Position numbers and translations under genes: made by a program. DNA of 64,000 nucleotides from Nocardioides ganghwensis (lineage in GTDB: Bacteria; Actinomycetota; Actinomycetes; Propionibacteriales; Nocardioidaceae), in NCBI RefSeq assembly GCF_014779655.1, contig NZ_JACXYX010000009.1, positions 62,001 through 126,000 on the forward strand, written 5' to 3'. Below are positions 1 to 8,938 of the stretch, in pieces (position 1 is the first letter of the stretch; the number at the start of each line of letters is the position of its first letter). The notes under the pieces are model-generated. The model saw nothing but the letters and a program-made list of their open reading frames with translations, searched no databases and had not been told where the DNA came from.

Positions 1-1
1 G

Positions 2-448
2 GGCGGCCTGCCGTGGAAGTACGACTCCGAGGGCAACGTCGTCGTGAGCTCGCCGCCGAAGGAGACCAAGGTGTTCTCCACCGCCGAAGGGGACAGGGAG
101 TACGTCCTCGAGGAGGCGATCGTGGCCGACTTCGGGCTCGTACGGGCCTGGAAGGGCGACCGGCACGGCAACCTGATCTACCGGCAGTCCGCGCGCAACT
201 TCAACCCGCTCGCCGCGATGTGCGGGCGGGTGACGATCGCGGAGGTCGAGCACCTGGTCGAACCCGGCGAGCTCGACCCCAACGACATCCACACCCCGGG
301 TGTCTACGTGCAGCGGGTCGTGGAGCTGACCCCGGAGCAGGCCACGGACAAGAGGATCGAGCGGGTCACGACGCGACCACGGCCCACTTCTGACGGGGCG
401 GGTGCTGCTCCCGCTGACGACGCGGCGACGCACGGACTGGGAGGCTGA
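2..448 (+). CDS. scoA: CoA-transferase subunit A, 3' end only
   Basis: C-terminal part of the alpha subunit of a 3-oxoacid (succinyl-CoA type) CoA-transferase, which moves CoA between acyl groups in ketone-body or fatty-acid breakdown. The frame is open from base 2, so the N-terminus lies before the window. The visible residues ([36 protein letters not shown]) are typical of the end of subunit A. The last ~25 residues are Ala/Gly-rich and poorly conserved in character. The beta subunit starts 5 nt downstream, so the two form an operon. The exact acyl substrate cannot be told from sequence. Confidence 0.9.
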   Translation, partial: GGLPWKYDSEGNVVVSSPPKETKVFSTAEGDREYVLEEAIVADFGLVRAWKGDRHGNLIYRQSARNFNPLAAMCGRVTIAEVEHLVEPGELDPNDIHTPGVYVQRVVELTPEQATDKRIERVTTRPRPTSDGAGAAPADDAATHGLGG

Positions 449-453
449 GCGGC

Positions 454-1122
454 ATGGCATGGACGCGTGAGGAGATGGCCGCGCGGGCGGCCTCGGAGCT
501 CAAGGACGGGTCGTACGTCAACCTCGGGATCGGGTTGCCGACGCTGGTGCCCAACTACGTCGCCGACGACGTGGAGCTGGTGCTGCAGTCGGAGAACGGC
601 ATCCTCGGGGTGGGGGCCTACCCCTTCGAGGGCGAGGAGGACCCCGACCTGATCAACGCGGGCAAGGAGACGGTGACGCTGCGCAAGGGTGCGTCGTTCT
701 TCGACTCCGCGCAGTCGTTCGGGATGATCCGCGGCGGCAAGATCGACGCCGCGATCCTCGGTGCGATGCAGGTCTCCGCGGTCGGTGACATCGCCAACTG
801 GATGATCCCCGGAAAGATGGTCAAGGGCATGGGCGGCGCGATGGACCTGGTCCACGGGGCCAAGCGGGTGATCGTGCTGATGGAGCACACCGCCAAGGAC
901 GGGTCGCTGAAGATCCTCGACGAGTGCGACCTGCCCTACACCGGCAAGCGCGTGGTGCAGCGGATCATCACCGACCTGGCCGTCATCGACGTGATCGACC
1001 CCGCGACGGGTGAGGTGGCGCCGTCGGGCACCCTCGGTGACCGCGCGCTCAAGCTGGTCGAGCTCGCCCCCGGCGTCACCGAGGACGAGGTGCGGGAGAA
1101 GACGGAGCCGGAGCTCGTCTGA
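454..1122 (+). CDS. scoB: CoA-transferase subunit B
   Basis: Beta subunit (222 aa, normal length) of the same CoA-transferase. The N-terminal [12 protein letters not shown] and the SENGILG motif are visible; the Glu of SENG is the family's catalytic residue that forms the glutamyl-CoA thioester. The ATG lies 5 nt after scoA, preceded by a GGGAGG-like ribosome site inside the scoA end, which indicates translation as a unit. A strong inverted repeat follows the stop and probably ends the operon. Substrate (succinyl-, acetoacetyl- or 3-oxoadipyl-CoA) is not determined. Confidence 0.92.
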   Translation: MAWTREEMAARAASELKDGSYVNLGIGLPTLVPNYVADDVELVLQSENGILGVGAYPFEGEEDPDLINAGKETVTLRKGASFFDSAQSFGMIRGGKIDAAILGAMQVSAVGDIANWMIPGKMVKGMGGAMDLVHGAKRVIVLMEHTAKDGSLKILDECDLPYTGKRVVQRIITDLAVIDVIDPATGEVAPSGTLGDRALKLVELAPGVTEDEVREKTEPELV

Positions 1123-1129
1123 GCCCTCC

Positions 1130-1182
1130 CGGGATCGGGGAGTGCTGGCTCGCCCTGGGCAGGCCGGCGCTCCCCGATCCCG
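1130..1182 (+). terminator. Hairpin terminator after scoAB
   Basis: Perfect 13-bp inverted repeat (arms 1130-1142 and 1170-1182) starting 8 nt after the scoB stop, loop 27 nt, followed by a CTCTT tract rather than a long T run. Placement fits the end of the scoAB transcript. Confidence 0.6.
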
Positions 1183-1284
1183 CTCTTCCAGGTGGTGCTT
1201 CCCGGACGGATGCGGGGCCGCGCAGGCGTGTGAGCCTGATCTCGTCGGGGAACATCGACGGCCGTCGGCTGGCTGAGGGAGTCG

Positions 1285-1308
1285 TACAGTCCTCAACCTT
1301 TCTGGAGG
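1285..1308 (+). promoter_or_regulatory. Likely -10 element and ribosome site of the OYE reductase
   Basis: TACAGT at 1285-1290 fits the actinobacterial TANNNT -10 element. GGAGG at 1304-1308 lies 10 nt before the ATG at 1319. No clear -35 is seen. Confidence 0.4.
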
Positions 1309-1318
1309 CAGTCCTTCC

Positions 1319-2407
1319 ATGTCCCGTGCATTCGAGCCCCTCGCCGTCGGCCCCTGGAAGCTCCCGCAGCGCTTCGTGATGGCCCCGCTGACCCGCAACC
1401 GCGCCGGGGAGGGCAACGCCCCCACCGAGCTCAACGCGGAGTACTACGCGCAGCGAGCCGGCGCCGGGCTGATCGTCACCGAGGGGACCGCCCCCAGCCA
1501 CGTCGGCCAGGGCTACCTGGACGTGCCGGGCCTCTACACCGACGAGCAGGTCGCCGGTTGGCGTCTCGTCGCCGACGCAGTGCACGCCCGCGACGGCGTG
1601 ATCGTCGCGCAGCTCATGCACGCCGGTCGCATCGCCCACGCCGACAACAAGGACGGCGTCGAGACGGTCGCCCCGAGCGCCGTGCAGGCCCCGGGTGACA
1701 TGGTGACCGCATCCGGGCCGAAGCCCCACGACGTGCCCCGCGCCCCCGAGAGCGACGAGGTCGCCGGCCTGGTCGCCGACTTCGTCACCGCGGCCCGCAA
1801 CGCCGTCGCGGCCGGCCTCGACGGTGTCGAGGTGCACGCGGCCAACGGCTACCTGCTCCACCAGTTCCTCGACCCGACGGTCAACCTGCGCGACGACGTC
1901 TACGGCGGCTCGCCGGAGAACCGCGCGCGCTTCGTCATCGAGGTCGTCACGGCCGTCGCCGAGGCGATCGGCGCGGAGCGGGTCGGCCTGCGGCTGAGCC
2001 CGGCGCACCAGTTCAACGGCATCGGCGAGGAGATCGGCGCCGACCTGACCGCCACCTACCGAGCCGTGGTCGATGCCGTCTCCCCGCTCGGCCTCGCCTA
2101 CCTGAGCCTGCTGGCCAGCCCGCTCGAGCCGCTCGAGTCGCTGGTCCGCGACCTGCGCGAGCGCTTCGACGGCGTCGTGCTCCTCAACGACGGCTTCGGC
2201 GACCTCACCACGCTCGAGTCGGTCGAGCAGCTGCTCGAGACCGGGCTCGCCGACGCGGTCGTCGTGGGTCGGCAGTTCCTCGCCAACCCCGACCTCGCGG
2301 AGCGCTGGCGGGCCGGGGCGGAGCTCAACGCGCCGAACCCCGACACCTTCTACGGCGGTGGCGCCGAGGGCTACACCGACTACCCCACCCTCGAGCAGGC
2401 CTCCTGA
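1319..2407 (+). CDS. Old yellow enzyme family alkene reductase
   Basis: FMN-dependent ene-reductase (362 aa) of the NemA/OYE family, which reduces activated C=C bonds (enals, enones, nitro- and maleimide-type electrophiles) with NAD(P)H. An 8-stranded TIM-barrel sequence is recognisable: N-terminal RFVMAPLTRNRA, AQLMHAGRIAH near residue 100, EVHAANGYLLHQFL with the substrate-binding His/Asn pair, NRARFVIEVV, and a C-terminal phosphate-binding region ending in DAVVVGRQFLANPDLAER. ATG chosen because GGAGG lies just upstream. It is a single gene between two hairpins; probably an electrophile-detoxification enzyme, physiological substrate unknown. Confidence 0.92.
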   Translation: MSRAFEPLAVGPWKLPQRFVMAPLTRNRAGEGNAPTELNAEYYAQRAGAGLIVTEGTAPSHVGQGYLDVPGLYTDEQVAGWRLVADAVHARDGVIVAQLMHAGRIAHADNKDGVETVAPSAVQAPGDMVTASGPKPHDVPRAPESDEVAGLVADFVTAARNAVAAGLDGVEVHAANGYLLHQFLDPTVNLRDDVYGGSPENRARFVIEVVTAVAEAIGAERVGLRLSPAHQFNGIGEEIGADLTATYRAVVDAVSPLGLAYLSLLASPLEPLESLVRDLRERFDGVVLLNDGFGDLTTLESVEQLLETGLADAVVVGRQFLANPDLAERWRAGAELNAPNPDTFYGGGAEGYTDYPTLEQAS

Positions 2408-2435
2408 ACCGGGGCCTGACGGCTCCCTCGATCCG

Positions 2436-2470
2436 TCCGGTCGGCCCCGACCCCCGTGGGGCCGGCCGGA
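2436..2470. terminator. Bidirectional hairpin between convergent genes
   Basis: 13-bp stem with one G-T pair (arms 2436-2448 and 2458-2470, 9-nt loop) exactly between the converging OYE and MFS genes, so it can end both transcripts. Confidence 0.6.
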
Positions 2471-2471
2471 C

Positions 2472-3845
2472 TCAGGCCGTACGCGTCCGCGACGCCGCCA
2501 GCACCCCGAGCACCGCCGCGAGGGCCGCGAAGGCGAAGACCGTCAGGAACGGGTCGAGGCCCTGCCGCTCGGCCGCAGCGAACGCGGCCCCGGCCACCGA
2601 CAGCGCCAGCGCGGCGCCGAGCGAGTCGGCCACCGTCAGGGCTGAGGAGTTGGAGCCCCGGTCGCGGTCGGTCGACGCCTCCAGCATCGCCACCCCGGTG
2701 CGCGGGTAGGCGAATCCCATGCCCGCGCCGGCCAGGACGTACGCCGCTGCCGGCAGCAGCGCGGACGGGTGCGCGCCGGCGTCGTGGGCCAGCACGGACG
2801 CGGCGAGCGCGGTCAGGCCGGTGAGCACGAGGCCCGTGCCGACCACCATGGCGCGCGTGTGCGAGACGCGCTCACCGAGCCGGGACTGCACCTGGCTGGA
2901 GGCGGCCCACACGAGCCCGACGCAGGTCAGCGCGATGCCGGCGCGGCCCGGCGACAGGTCCCAGTGGTCCTGCAGGACGTACACGATGTAGGCCTCGGCG
3001 CAGAAGAACGTCCCGGCGAGCAGGCCGCGGGTGGCGACCACCGCGGGCAGCCCGCGGCGGAGCGTACGGCTGCCGGGCGGCAGCAGCCGGCCGAGCGAGA
3101 CCCAGACCCCCGCCAGCGCCGCGACCGCACCGAGGGCGGCGACCCCGCGCGCCGAGCCGGCCAGCTCCAGCACGAGCACCGCCACCGCGCCGAGCCCGGC
3201 CCACCACAGGCGTACGGACGGGGTGGTCACGCCCTCGGCGTGAGGCTCCAGCCCGCGCAGCGCGGGGGCGAGCAGCAGCAGCGCGACCGCCACGAAGGCG
3301 ACCGTGCCGAGGAAGACCCAGCGCCAGGACCAGGCGTCCGCGACCAGTGCCGCGAGCCCCGGGCCGAACAGCGCCGGCAGCACCCACGCGGCCGCGAACG
3401 AGGCGAAGACCGCCGGTCGCAACGTGGCCGGGAAGACCAGCCCGACGACCACGTAGAGCCCCACGGTGAGCGCGCCGCCCCCGAGCCCCTGCAGCACCCG
3501 GCCGGCGAGCAGGACCTCCATCGACGGCGCCAGGCCGCACACGAGCAGGCCGGCCGAGAACAGCGCCAGCGACGCCAGCAACGGCACCACCGGTCCGGTG
3601 CGGTCGCTCCACATGCCGGCGGCGACCATCCCGACGACCCCGCTCGCGAGCGGCGCGGCGAACGCGAGGGCGTACAGCTCGAGCCCGCCGAGGTCGCGCG
3701 CGACGGTCGGCATCACGGTCGTGACGGCCATCGCCTCGAAGGCCACGAAGGCGATCAGGCCGAACATCGCGACCGTCGTCGCGGCATAGGCGGGGGAGAG
3801 GATCCGCTCCCGCGGCTCGGTGGTGGTGGTGGTGGTCGTGCTCAC
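2472..3845 (-). CDS. MFS transporter, drug-efflux type
   Basis: Inner-membrane major facilitator (457 aa) with about 14 hydrophobic segments. MWSDRTGPVVPLLA is the loop 2-3 motif and GRVLQGLGGGALTVGLYVV is the motif after TM4 typical of DHA-type H+ antiporters, so export of a small molecule is likely; substrate unknown. GTG start at 3845; the first residues are a Thr run encoded by a short GGT/GTC repeat. The gene diverges from the luciferase-like oxidoreductase and is preceded by a MerR-type operator whose -10 element sits 7 nt before the start, so the mRNA would be leaderless. Confidence 0.88.
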   Translation of the reverse strand: MSTTTTTTTEPRERILSPAYAATTVAMFGLIAFVAFEAMAVTTVMPTVARDLGGLELYALAFAAPLASGVVGMVAAGMWSDRTGPVVPLLASLALFSAGLLVCGLAPSMEVLLAGRVLQGLGGGALTVGLYVVVGLVFPATLRPAVFASFAAAWVLPALFGPGLAALVADAWSWRWVFLGTVAFVAVALLLLAPALRGLEPHAEGVTTPSVRLWWAGLGAVAVLVLELAGSARGVAALGAVAALAGVWVSLGRLLPPGSRTLRRGLPAVVATRGLLAGTFFCAEAYIVYVLQDHWDLSPGRAGIALTCVGLVWAASSQVQSRLGERVSHTRAMVVGTGLVLTGLTALAASVLAHDAGAHPSALLPAAAYVLAGAGMGFAYPRTGVAMLEASTDRDRGSNSSALTVADSLGAALALSVAGAAFAAAERQGLDPFLTVFAFAALAAVLGVLAASRTRTA

Positions 3846-3883
3846 TGTCGAGACGGTAGGACCTCAGGTGCACGTGAGGTCAA
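3846..3883 (-). promoter_or_regulatory. MerR-type promoter/operator of the MFS gene
   Basis: On the minus strand: -35 TTGACC (3883-3878), 19-nt spacer, -10 TACCGT (3858-3853), then 7 nt to the GTG at 3845. The spacer holds a 20-nt near-palindrome (3861-3880) centred on GTGCAC with one mismatched symmetric pair. A 19-nt spacer over a dyad is the hallmark of MerR-family activation. The same layout occurs at 39896-39933. Confidence 0.65.
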
Positions 3884-3920
3884 TCGGAATATCCGCACCC
3901 CCGGAGGCGCTGGGCAGACA

Positions 3921-4955
3921 GTGACCGCCCTCTCCGTGCTCGACCTCGTGCCCGTCCGCAGCGACCAGACCACCGGCGACGCGATCGCCGCGTCACGCGG
4001 CCTCGCGCAGGTCGCCGACGAGCTCGGCTACCGCCGCTACTGGGTCGCCGAGCACCACAACATGCCGGCCGTCGCGGCCACCAACCCGCCGGTCCTGATC
4101 GCGATGCTGGCCGCGGCGACCGAGCGCATCCGGGTCGGCTCCGGCGGCGTGATGCTCCCCAACCACGCACCGCTCGTGGTGGCCGAGCAGTTCGCGCTGC
4201 TCGAGGCGGCCCACCCCGGCCGCATCGACCTCGGCATCGGCCGCGCCCCCGGCACCGACCCGCTGACCAGGTACGTCCTGCGCGGCGGCAGCGCGGAGTC
4301 CGCGGACGAGGCGGTGAGCAGGTTCGCCGAGTACGTCGAGGACGTCCGCACGCTGATGACCACCGAGGGGGTCGAGCTGCAGATCGGCCCGCGCCGCCAG
4401 CCGCTGCGCGCGACGCCGTCGGCCCGGTCGGTCGCCGACATGTGGCTCCTCGGCTCGTCCGACTACTCCGCCCGGCTCGCCGCGGAGAAGGGTCTGCCGT
4501 ACGTCTTCGCGCACCACTTCTCCGGGGAGGGCACCGGCGTCGCCCTGGATCTCTACCGCTCGTCCTACCGGCCCTCGCCGGAGCACCCCGAGCCGCGCAC
4601 CTTCCTCACCGTCAACGCCGTCGTGGCCGAGACCGAGGAGGAGGCGCACCGCCGGGCGCTGCCCAACGTGCAGCAGATGATCGCGCTCCGCACCGGCGCC
4701 CCGCTCCACCCGCAGCGCCTCGTCGAGCAGGCCGAAGCAGTGGAGATGACACCCGACCAGCGCTCGCTGGGCCACGCCATGGCCGCGCGCTGGATCGTCG
4801 GCTCGCCCGCCCAGGCGCGTACGCGCCTCGAGGAGCTCGCCCAGGAGTACGGCGTCGACGAGGTGATGGTGCACCCCGTGGCGGGCGCGGCGACGGGGAC
4901 GGACGTACGCACGTCGCCGGCGCGCGAGGAGACGCTGCGCCTGCTGGTGGGCTAG
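3921..4955 (+). CDS. LLM class flavin-dependent oxidoreductase
   Basis: Luciferase-like monooxygenase fold protein (344 aa) of the MsnO8 type; uses reduced flavin and oxygen on an unknown substrate. N-terminal LSVLDLVPVRS, the strand-2 motif YWVAEHHNMP, VGSGGVMLPNHAPL and DLGIGRAPG are characteristic. GTG at 3921 was chosen because GGAGG lies about 12 nt upstream and homology-like sequence begins there; the frame is open far upstream but that part is antisense to the MFS gene. The stop shares a CTAG with the stop of the convergent gene. Confidence 0.88.
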   Translation: MTALSVLDLVPVRSDQTTGDAIAASRGLAQVADELGYRRYWVAEHHNMPAVAATNPPVLIAMLAAATERIRVGSGGVMLPNHAPLVVAEQFALLEAAHPGRIDLGIGRAPGTDPLTRYVLRGGSAESADEAVSRFAEYVEDVRTLMTTEGVELQIGPRRQPLRATPSARSVADMWLLGSSDYSARLAAEKGLPYVFAHHFSGEGTGVALDLYRSSYRPSPEHPEPRTFLTVNAVVAETEEEAHRRALPNVQQMIALRTGAPLHPQRLVEQAEAVEMTPDQRSLGHAMAARWIVGSPAQARTRLEELAQEYGVDEVMVHPVAGAATGTDVRTSPAREETLRLLVG

Positions 4956-5347
4956 TGGCGCTCCTCGAGCCCGACCGCGTCGCGGAGGTCGTCGGCGGCC
5001 TTGCGCAGCGAGGGGTCGTCGGCGGCGCGTGAGTCCATCAGCGCGGCGAGGGCCTCGGCGATGACGTTGAGCTTCTCCTGCATCGCCTCGGTGTTGCGGC
5101 GCCCGGCGTTCTCGAGCAGCACGAGCAGCAGCAGGGACAGCACCGCGCCGAAGGTGTGGATCGCCAGCTCCCACTTGGTGGTGGACCCCCACAGCGGGTA
5201 GCTCGCCGCCCAGATGACCAGCACCGCGACCACGACCGCGAAGAACGGCGCCCGGCTGATCGCCTTCGTCGACAGCTCGACGAACCTCTCGAACGGGTCG
5301 AGCCCGTCGTTCTTCTCACGGCTCTCGGCCGCGTCGGTGCGCTCCAT
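4952..5347 (-). CDS. Low-affinity iron permease family protein
   Basis: 131-aa membrane protein resembling the low-affinity iron permease family. It has an acidic N-terminal segment (DGLDPFERFVELST), two hydrophobic helices (about 35-55 and 65-85), then a soluble helix rich in charged residues. A real transport role is unproven for the short bacterial members. Tail-to-tail with the LLM gene: the palindrome CTAG at 4952-4955 supplies TAG to both strands. Downstream of it in the same direction lies nothing co-transcribed. Confidence 0.75.
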   Translation of the reverse strand: MERTDAAESREKNDGLDPFERFVELSTKAISRAPFFAVVVAVLVIWAASYPLWGSTTKWELAIHTFGAVLSLLLLVLLENAGRRNTEAMQEKLNVIAEALAALMDSRAADDPSLRKAADDLRDAVGLEERH

Positions 5348-5356
5348 GTCCGGAAT

Positions 5357-6004
5357 CTAGTGCCTGCCGAGGCCGGCGTCCCTCGCCCGGATGATGACGT
5401 CGGCCCGGTCGGTGGCCTGGAGCTTGGCGAGGATGCTGGTGATGTTGTTGCGGATGGTCTTGGGGGACAGGAACAGCTCCTGCGCGATCTGCGGGTTGGA
5501 GCGCCCCGCGGCGATCAGGTCGAGCACCTCGGTCTCCCGCTCGGTCAGCTCGGGGAACGGTCGCTCGGGACGGGCGGGCGGCGTGAGCACCTCCGCGATC
5601 CGGGCCGCCAGCGAGGCGCCGAAGACGACGCCGCCGCCGTGGACCGTCGAGATCGCCCGGACGATCTCGTCCTGCTCGGCGCCCTTGCGGAGGTAGCCCC
5701 GAGCCCCGGCGCGCAGGGCCGACAGCACGGTGCCGTCGTCCTCGCCCATCGTCAGCACGAGCACGCCGGTGCCCGGGTGCGCGGCGACGACCTCGCGGGT
5801 GGCCTCGATGCCGTTCATCACCGGCATCTGCACGTCCATGACCACCACGTCGGGCCGGTGCTCGGCGGCCAGGGCGACCGCCTCGGCCCCGTCGGAGGCG
5901 CGGGCGACGACCTCGATCTCCGGCAGCGGGTCGAGCAGCGAGGCCAGGCCGTCGCGGTAGACCGGGTGGTCGTCGGCGATCAGCAGCCGGATCGGTGCGG
6001 TCAT
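5357..6004 (-). CDS. NarL/FixJ-type response regulator
   Basis: 215-aa response regulator. N-terminal receiver (about 1-120) with acidic pair (ADDH), phospho-acceptor Asp in VVMDVQMP, and Lys in YLRKGAEQDE. C-terminal LuxR helix-turn-helix (about 148-210) with ELTEREVEVLDLIAAGRSN and SPKTIRNNIT. Its ATG overlaps the kinase stop by 4 nt (ATGA), so the pair is translationally coupled. Likely targets are not visible with certainty; the region upstream of the kinase (8071-8261) contains repeated GGGAC/GTCCC half-sites that could be its binding site. Confidence 0.93.
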   Translation of the reverse strand: MTAPIRLLIADDHPVYRDGLASLLDPLPEIEVVARASDGAEAVALAAEHRPDVVVMDVQMPVMNGIEATREVVAAHPGTGVLVLTMGEDDGTVLSALRAGARGYLRKGAEQDEIVRAISTVHGGGVVFGASLAARIAEVLTPPARPERPFPELTERETEVLDLIAAGRSNPQIAQELFLSPKTIRNNITSILAKLQATDRADVIIRARDAGLGRH

Positions 6005-8070
6005 CGGGCGCTCCTCTCCACGTCCGGGTGGAGATCGGTGGGGTCCTCAGTGTGGACGACCCCGGCGCCGTAGGGCAGCACCGCGCGCACGGTCGTGCCG
6101 CCGCCCTCGGGGCACCGCACCTCGCACCGCCCGCCGAGCTCCTCGGCCCGCTCGCGCAGCGACAGCAGCCCCACCCCGGCGGTGACGTCCTCGGCGATGC
6201 CACGGCCGTCGTCGGCGACGGTGACCGTGAGCGCGGACGACCCGGCCTCGAGGCGTACGTCGGCCCGGCGGGCGCCGGCGTGCCTGACCACGTTGGTCAG
6301 CGCCTCCGACACGATCCGGTAGGCGGCCACCTCGACGGCGGCGGGCAGGCCGGACAGGTCCTCGGCGGCGACCGTCACCTCGACCTCCGACCGCACCCGC
6401 TCGGCCTGCTGCCGCACGGCGGCCTCGAGGCCGAGGTCGTCGAGGGCCGGTGGGCGCAGGTCGTGCACGAGGCGGCGTACGTCGTCGAGCGCCTCGCCCA
6501 CCTCGGTGCGGGCCAGCGCCACCAGGTCGCGGGCGCGGACGGGGTCGGCGTCGATCGCGTTGCCGGCGGCCTGCAACCGGAGGGCGACGCCGCCCAGCGC
6601 GGGGCCGAGGCCGTCGTGGAGGTCGCGGCGGATCCGTCGGCGGTCGTCCTCGCGGCCGATCACGAGGCGCTCGCGGCTCTCCTGCAGCTCGGAGGCGAGG
6701 AGCCGGGCGCGGATCGCCACGGCCGCCTGGCGGACGAGGTCGACGAGCAGCCCCTGGTCGCGGTGCGACAGCATCGACCGGAACCCCTGCACCGGCAGGG
6801 CGAGGCGGCCGATGCGCTCGTCGCGGTAGGCGATGTCGATCTCCTGCACCTCGGCGGGCTCGTCGCCGTGCGCGGCGGCCAGGCGGCCGCCGTCGGGGGT
6901 GAGCACCTCGACGCGCACGTAGCCGACCTTGAAGGTGTCGGCGACCGCCCCGGCGAGGGCGGGGAGCTGCTCGTCGACGCTGCCGGTCGTCTCGAGCCGG
7001 GCGGCGAGCGACGACACCGCGCCGTAGCGGTCGCCGCGACGGCCCAGCAGCAGCCGGTGCACCAGCCCGCCGAGCCAGCTGCGCAGGGGGCCGTAGACGA
7101 CGACCGCGAGCACCAGGACCACCAGGGTGACGTCGCGCTCGTCGAGCCGCTCGCCGAGGAGCGCGGTTCCGGCGGCGAGCACGGCGAGGTCGACCGCGAC
7201 GACGAACGCCGCCACCACGGCGGTCGTCAGCGTCCACGCCACGAGAGCGTCCACGTCACCCAGGCCGGGCCGCACGAGGCCGATCGTCACCGACACGGCC
7301 AGCGCCGCGACGGCCGCGTCGAGGAGGACCGCGGTCACGACGCCGCCCACCGACAGCGTCACGGCTGCCAGGACCATCAGCACGCACATGATCCCGGCCC
7401 ACAGCAGCCACCGCAGCTGCGTACGCTCCGTCGCCGACGCCTGCCGGTGGCGCACCCAGACGAGGGCGACGGCGGCGACGATGGAGCCGAGGGTCATCAC
7501 CTGTGCGACGCGCAGCACCACCTCGGCAGCGTCGTCGGACCACGGGAACGGCACGAGCTCGGTCGATCCGACGGGCTCGCCGGCGCTGAAGACGACAGTG
7601 TCGGGGGCGACCAGCAGCGCGACCGGGAGGGCCAGCGAGGCGCAGGCGACGACGACGGCGACGGCCCGCCAGCGGCCCGCGAGCAGGTGCCCGGTCGGGT
7701 AGAGCAGCAGCAGGGCGACCAGACCCGTGAGGAGGAAGGCGCCCACGCGCGCGACGAACCAGTAGGAGAAGTCGGTGCCCGGGACGTCCCGCGCCAGGCT
7801 CCAGGAGATCCAGCCGTCGAGCGAGCCGTCGACGGTCCACACCAGGGCGACCGCGCCGAGGACCCGTCCCACCGTGTCGCGCGGACGGGCGAGCAGCACG
7901 ACCACCGACGCGACGGCCAGCAGCACACCGGGCAGAGCGGTGGCGGTGGCCAGCCCGGTCGAGGCCGCGGCCCGCTCCGCGTCGGTGGTGGAGAGGTCGA
8001 GCCACACCGCGGTGCCGACGGCGGCGAGCGACACCGCGGCGACCGCGACGGGCTCGAGGAGTCTGCTCAC
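6001..8070 (-). CDS. Sensor histidine kinase, NarL-partner type
   Basis: Membrane histidine kinase (689 aa). About ten hydrophobic segments occupy roughly residues 1-330, followed by a GAF-like region, then a HisKA_3 dimerisation domain with phospho-His in [12 protein letters not shown], and an HATPase domain ending in [15 protein letters not shown]. Start GTG at 8070 was chosen because the hydrophobic N-terminus begins right there; an in-frame extension to 8229 is of low-complexity character. The gene is coupled to the downstream regulator by a 4-nt overlap. The multi-TM sensor suggests a membrane-derived signal. Confidence 0.9.
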   Translation of the reverse strand: MSRLLEPVAVAAVSLAAVGTAVWLDLSTTDAERAAASTGLATATALPGVLLAVASVVVLLARPRDTVGRVLGAVALVWTVDGSLDGWISWSLARDVPGTDFSYWFVARVGAFLLTGLVALLLLYPTGHLLAGRWRAVAVVVACASLALPVALLVAPDTVVFSAGEPVGSTELVPFPWSDDAAEVVLRVAQVMTLGSIVAAVALVWVRHRQASATERTQLRWLLWAGIMCVLMVLAAVTLSVGGVVTAVLLDAAVAALAVSVTIGLVRPGLGDVDALVAWTLTTAVVAAFVVAVDLAVLAAGTALLGERLDERDVTLVVLVLAVVVYGPLRSWLGGLVHRLLLGRRGDRYGAVSSLAARLETTGSVDEQLPALAGAVADTFKVGYVRVEVLTPDGGRLAAAHGDEPAEVQEIDIAYRDERIGRLALPVQGFRSMLSHRDQGLLVDLVRQAAVAIRARLLASELQESRERLVIGREDDRRRIRRDLHDGLGPALGGVALRLQAAGNAIDADPVRARDLVALARTEVGEALDDVRRLVHDLRPPALDDLGLEAAVRQQAERVRSEVEVTVAAEDLSGLPAAVEVAAYRIVSEALTNVVRHAGARRADVRLEAGSSALTVTVADDGRGIAEDVTAGVGLLSLRERAEELGGRCEVRCPEGGGTTVRAVLPYGAGVVHTEDPTDLHPDVERSAR

Positions 8071-8261
8071 GCGAGCAGTATCACCGCGCGGACGTCCCGT
8101 CGTCAGGGGACTGCGGTCCCTGGTGGGGAGGACCTCACGAGGGGACCCCGGACGGGACCCGCATCCCTGTGGGGCGGGTCGTCGGGCGGGCGAACCTTCC
8201 GGCATGCCGCGACCGAGCGGCCCATCCACCCGGAACCCACAGGACGACAGGAGTCACCACC

Positions 8262-8882
8262 GTGACCATCCACCACTCACCCGCCCCCGCCCGCTCCGAC
8301 GTCGCCACCCCGGCGCCGGCCGGCTCGAGCCCCCGCCACCCGTACGCCGTCCACGGCCGGGTCCTCACCGCCGGCGCCCTCGCCTGGGCCGCCACCATGG
8401 CCGTCGTCGGCATCGACCCGGTGGGCCACGCCGACGAGGTCGCGTACTCGCTCTCGTCGGGCCTGTTCCAGGTCGGCCTGCTCTTCCTGCTCCGTACGCT
8501 CTGGCGCACGCAGGCCCTCGGCGAGGGTCGTCTGGCCCGCTTCGTGCTGCGGGCCGAGGCGGTCGCGGTCTCCCTCGCCATCGGCTCCACCGCCAGCGAC
8601 GGCCTCGGGCTGACCGACTTCGACCAGGTCCAGTACGTCGTCCTCGACGCCTTCTGGCCACTGTCGATGCTCGGGATGTTCCTCATCGGCATCCGGATCG
8701 CGGTCGCCGGCCGCTGGACGGGCGCCACCCGCTTCTGGCCGATGGTCGCCGAGAGCTGGGCGGTCGTCGTGATCCCGACGATGGGCATCTTCGGCGACGC
8801 GGTGGCCCACGTCGTGGCCGTCGCGCACCTCGTCGTCGGGTACGGCGTGCTCGGGGTGCTGGTCAGCCGCAAGACCCACTGA
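8262..8882 (+). CDS. Membrane protein of unknown function
   Basis: 206-aa protein with four to six hydrophobic helices (for example [31 protein letters not shown] and [16 protein letters not shown]) and a Pro/Ala-rich N-terminus. No family I can name. GTG at 8262 is preceded by GGACGACAGGAG; the longer frame lacks coding character. It is divergent from the kinase/regulator pair, and the shared 190-nt intergenic region carries repeated GGGAC/GTCCC half-sites, so it is a plausible target of that two-component system (inference). Confidence 0.75.
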   Translation: MTIHHSPAPARSDVATPAPAGSSPRHPYAVHGRVLTAGALAWAATMAVVGIDPVGHADEVAYSLSSGLFQVGLLFLLRTLWRTQALGEGRLARFVLRAEAVAVSLAIGSTASDGLGLTDFDQVQYVVLDAFWPLSMLGMFLIGIRIAVAGRWTGATRFWPMVAESWAVVVIPTMGIFGDAVAHVVAVAHLVVGYGVLGVLVSRKTH

Positions 8883-8892
8883 GCTCCGGCGA

Positions 8893-8932
8893 CGAGCCTC
8901 GAGACCACGGTCCGCCGTGGTCTCGAGGCTCG
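8893..8932. terminator. Perfect 18-bp hairpin between convergent genes
   Basis: Arms 8893-8910 and 8915-8932 are exactly complementary with a 4-nt TCCG loop. Located 11 nt after one stop codon and 7 nt before the other, so it can serve both directions. Confidence 0.75.
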
Positions 8933-8938
8933 CTGCAC

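Noticed and set aside
2769..3920. N-terminal extension of the LLM oxidoreductase
   Set aside because: It is antisense to the MFS gene; the family N-terminus and a ribosome site begin at 3921.
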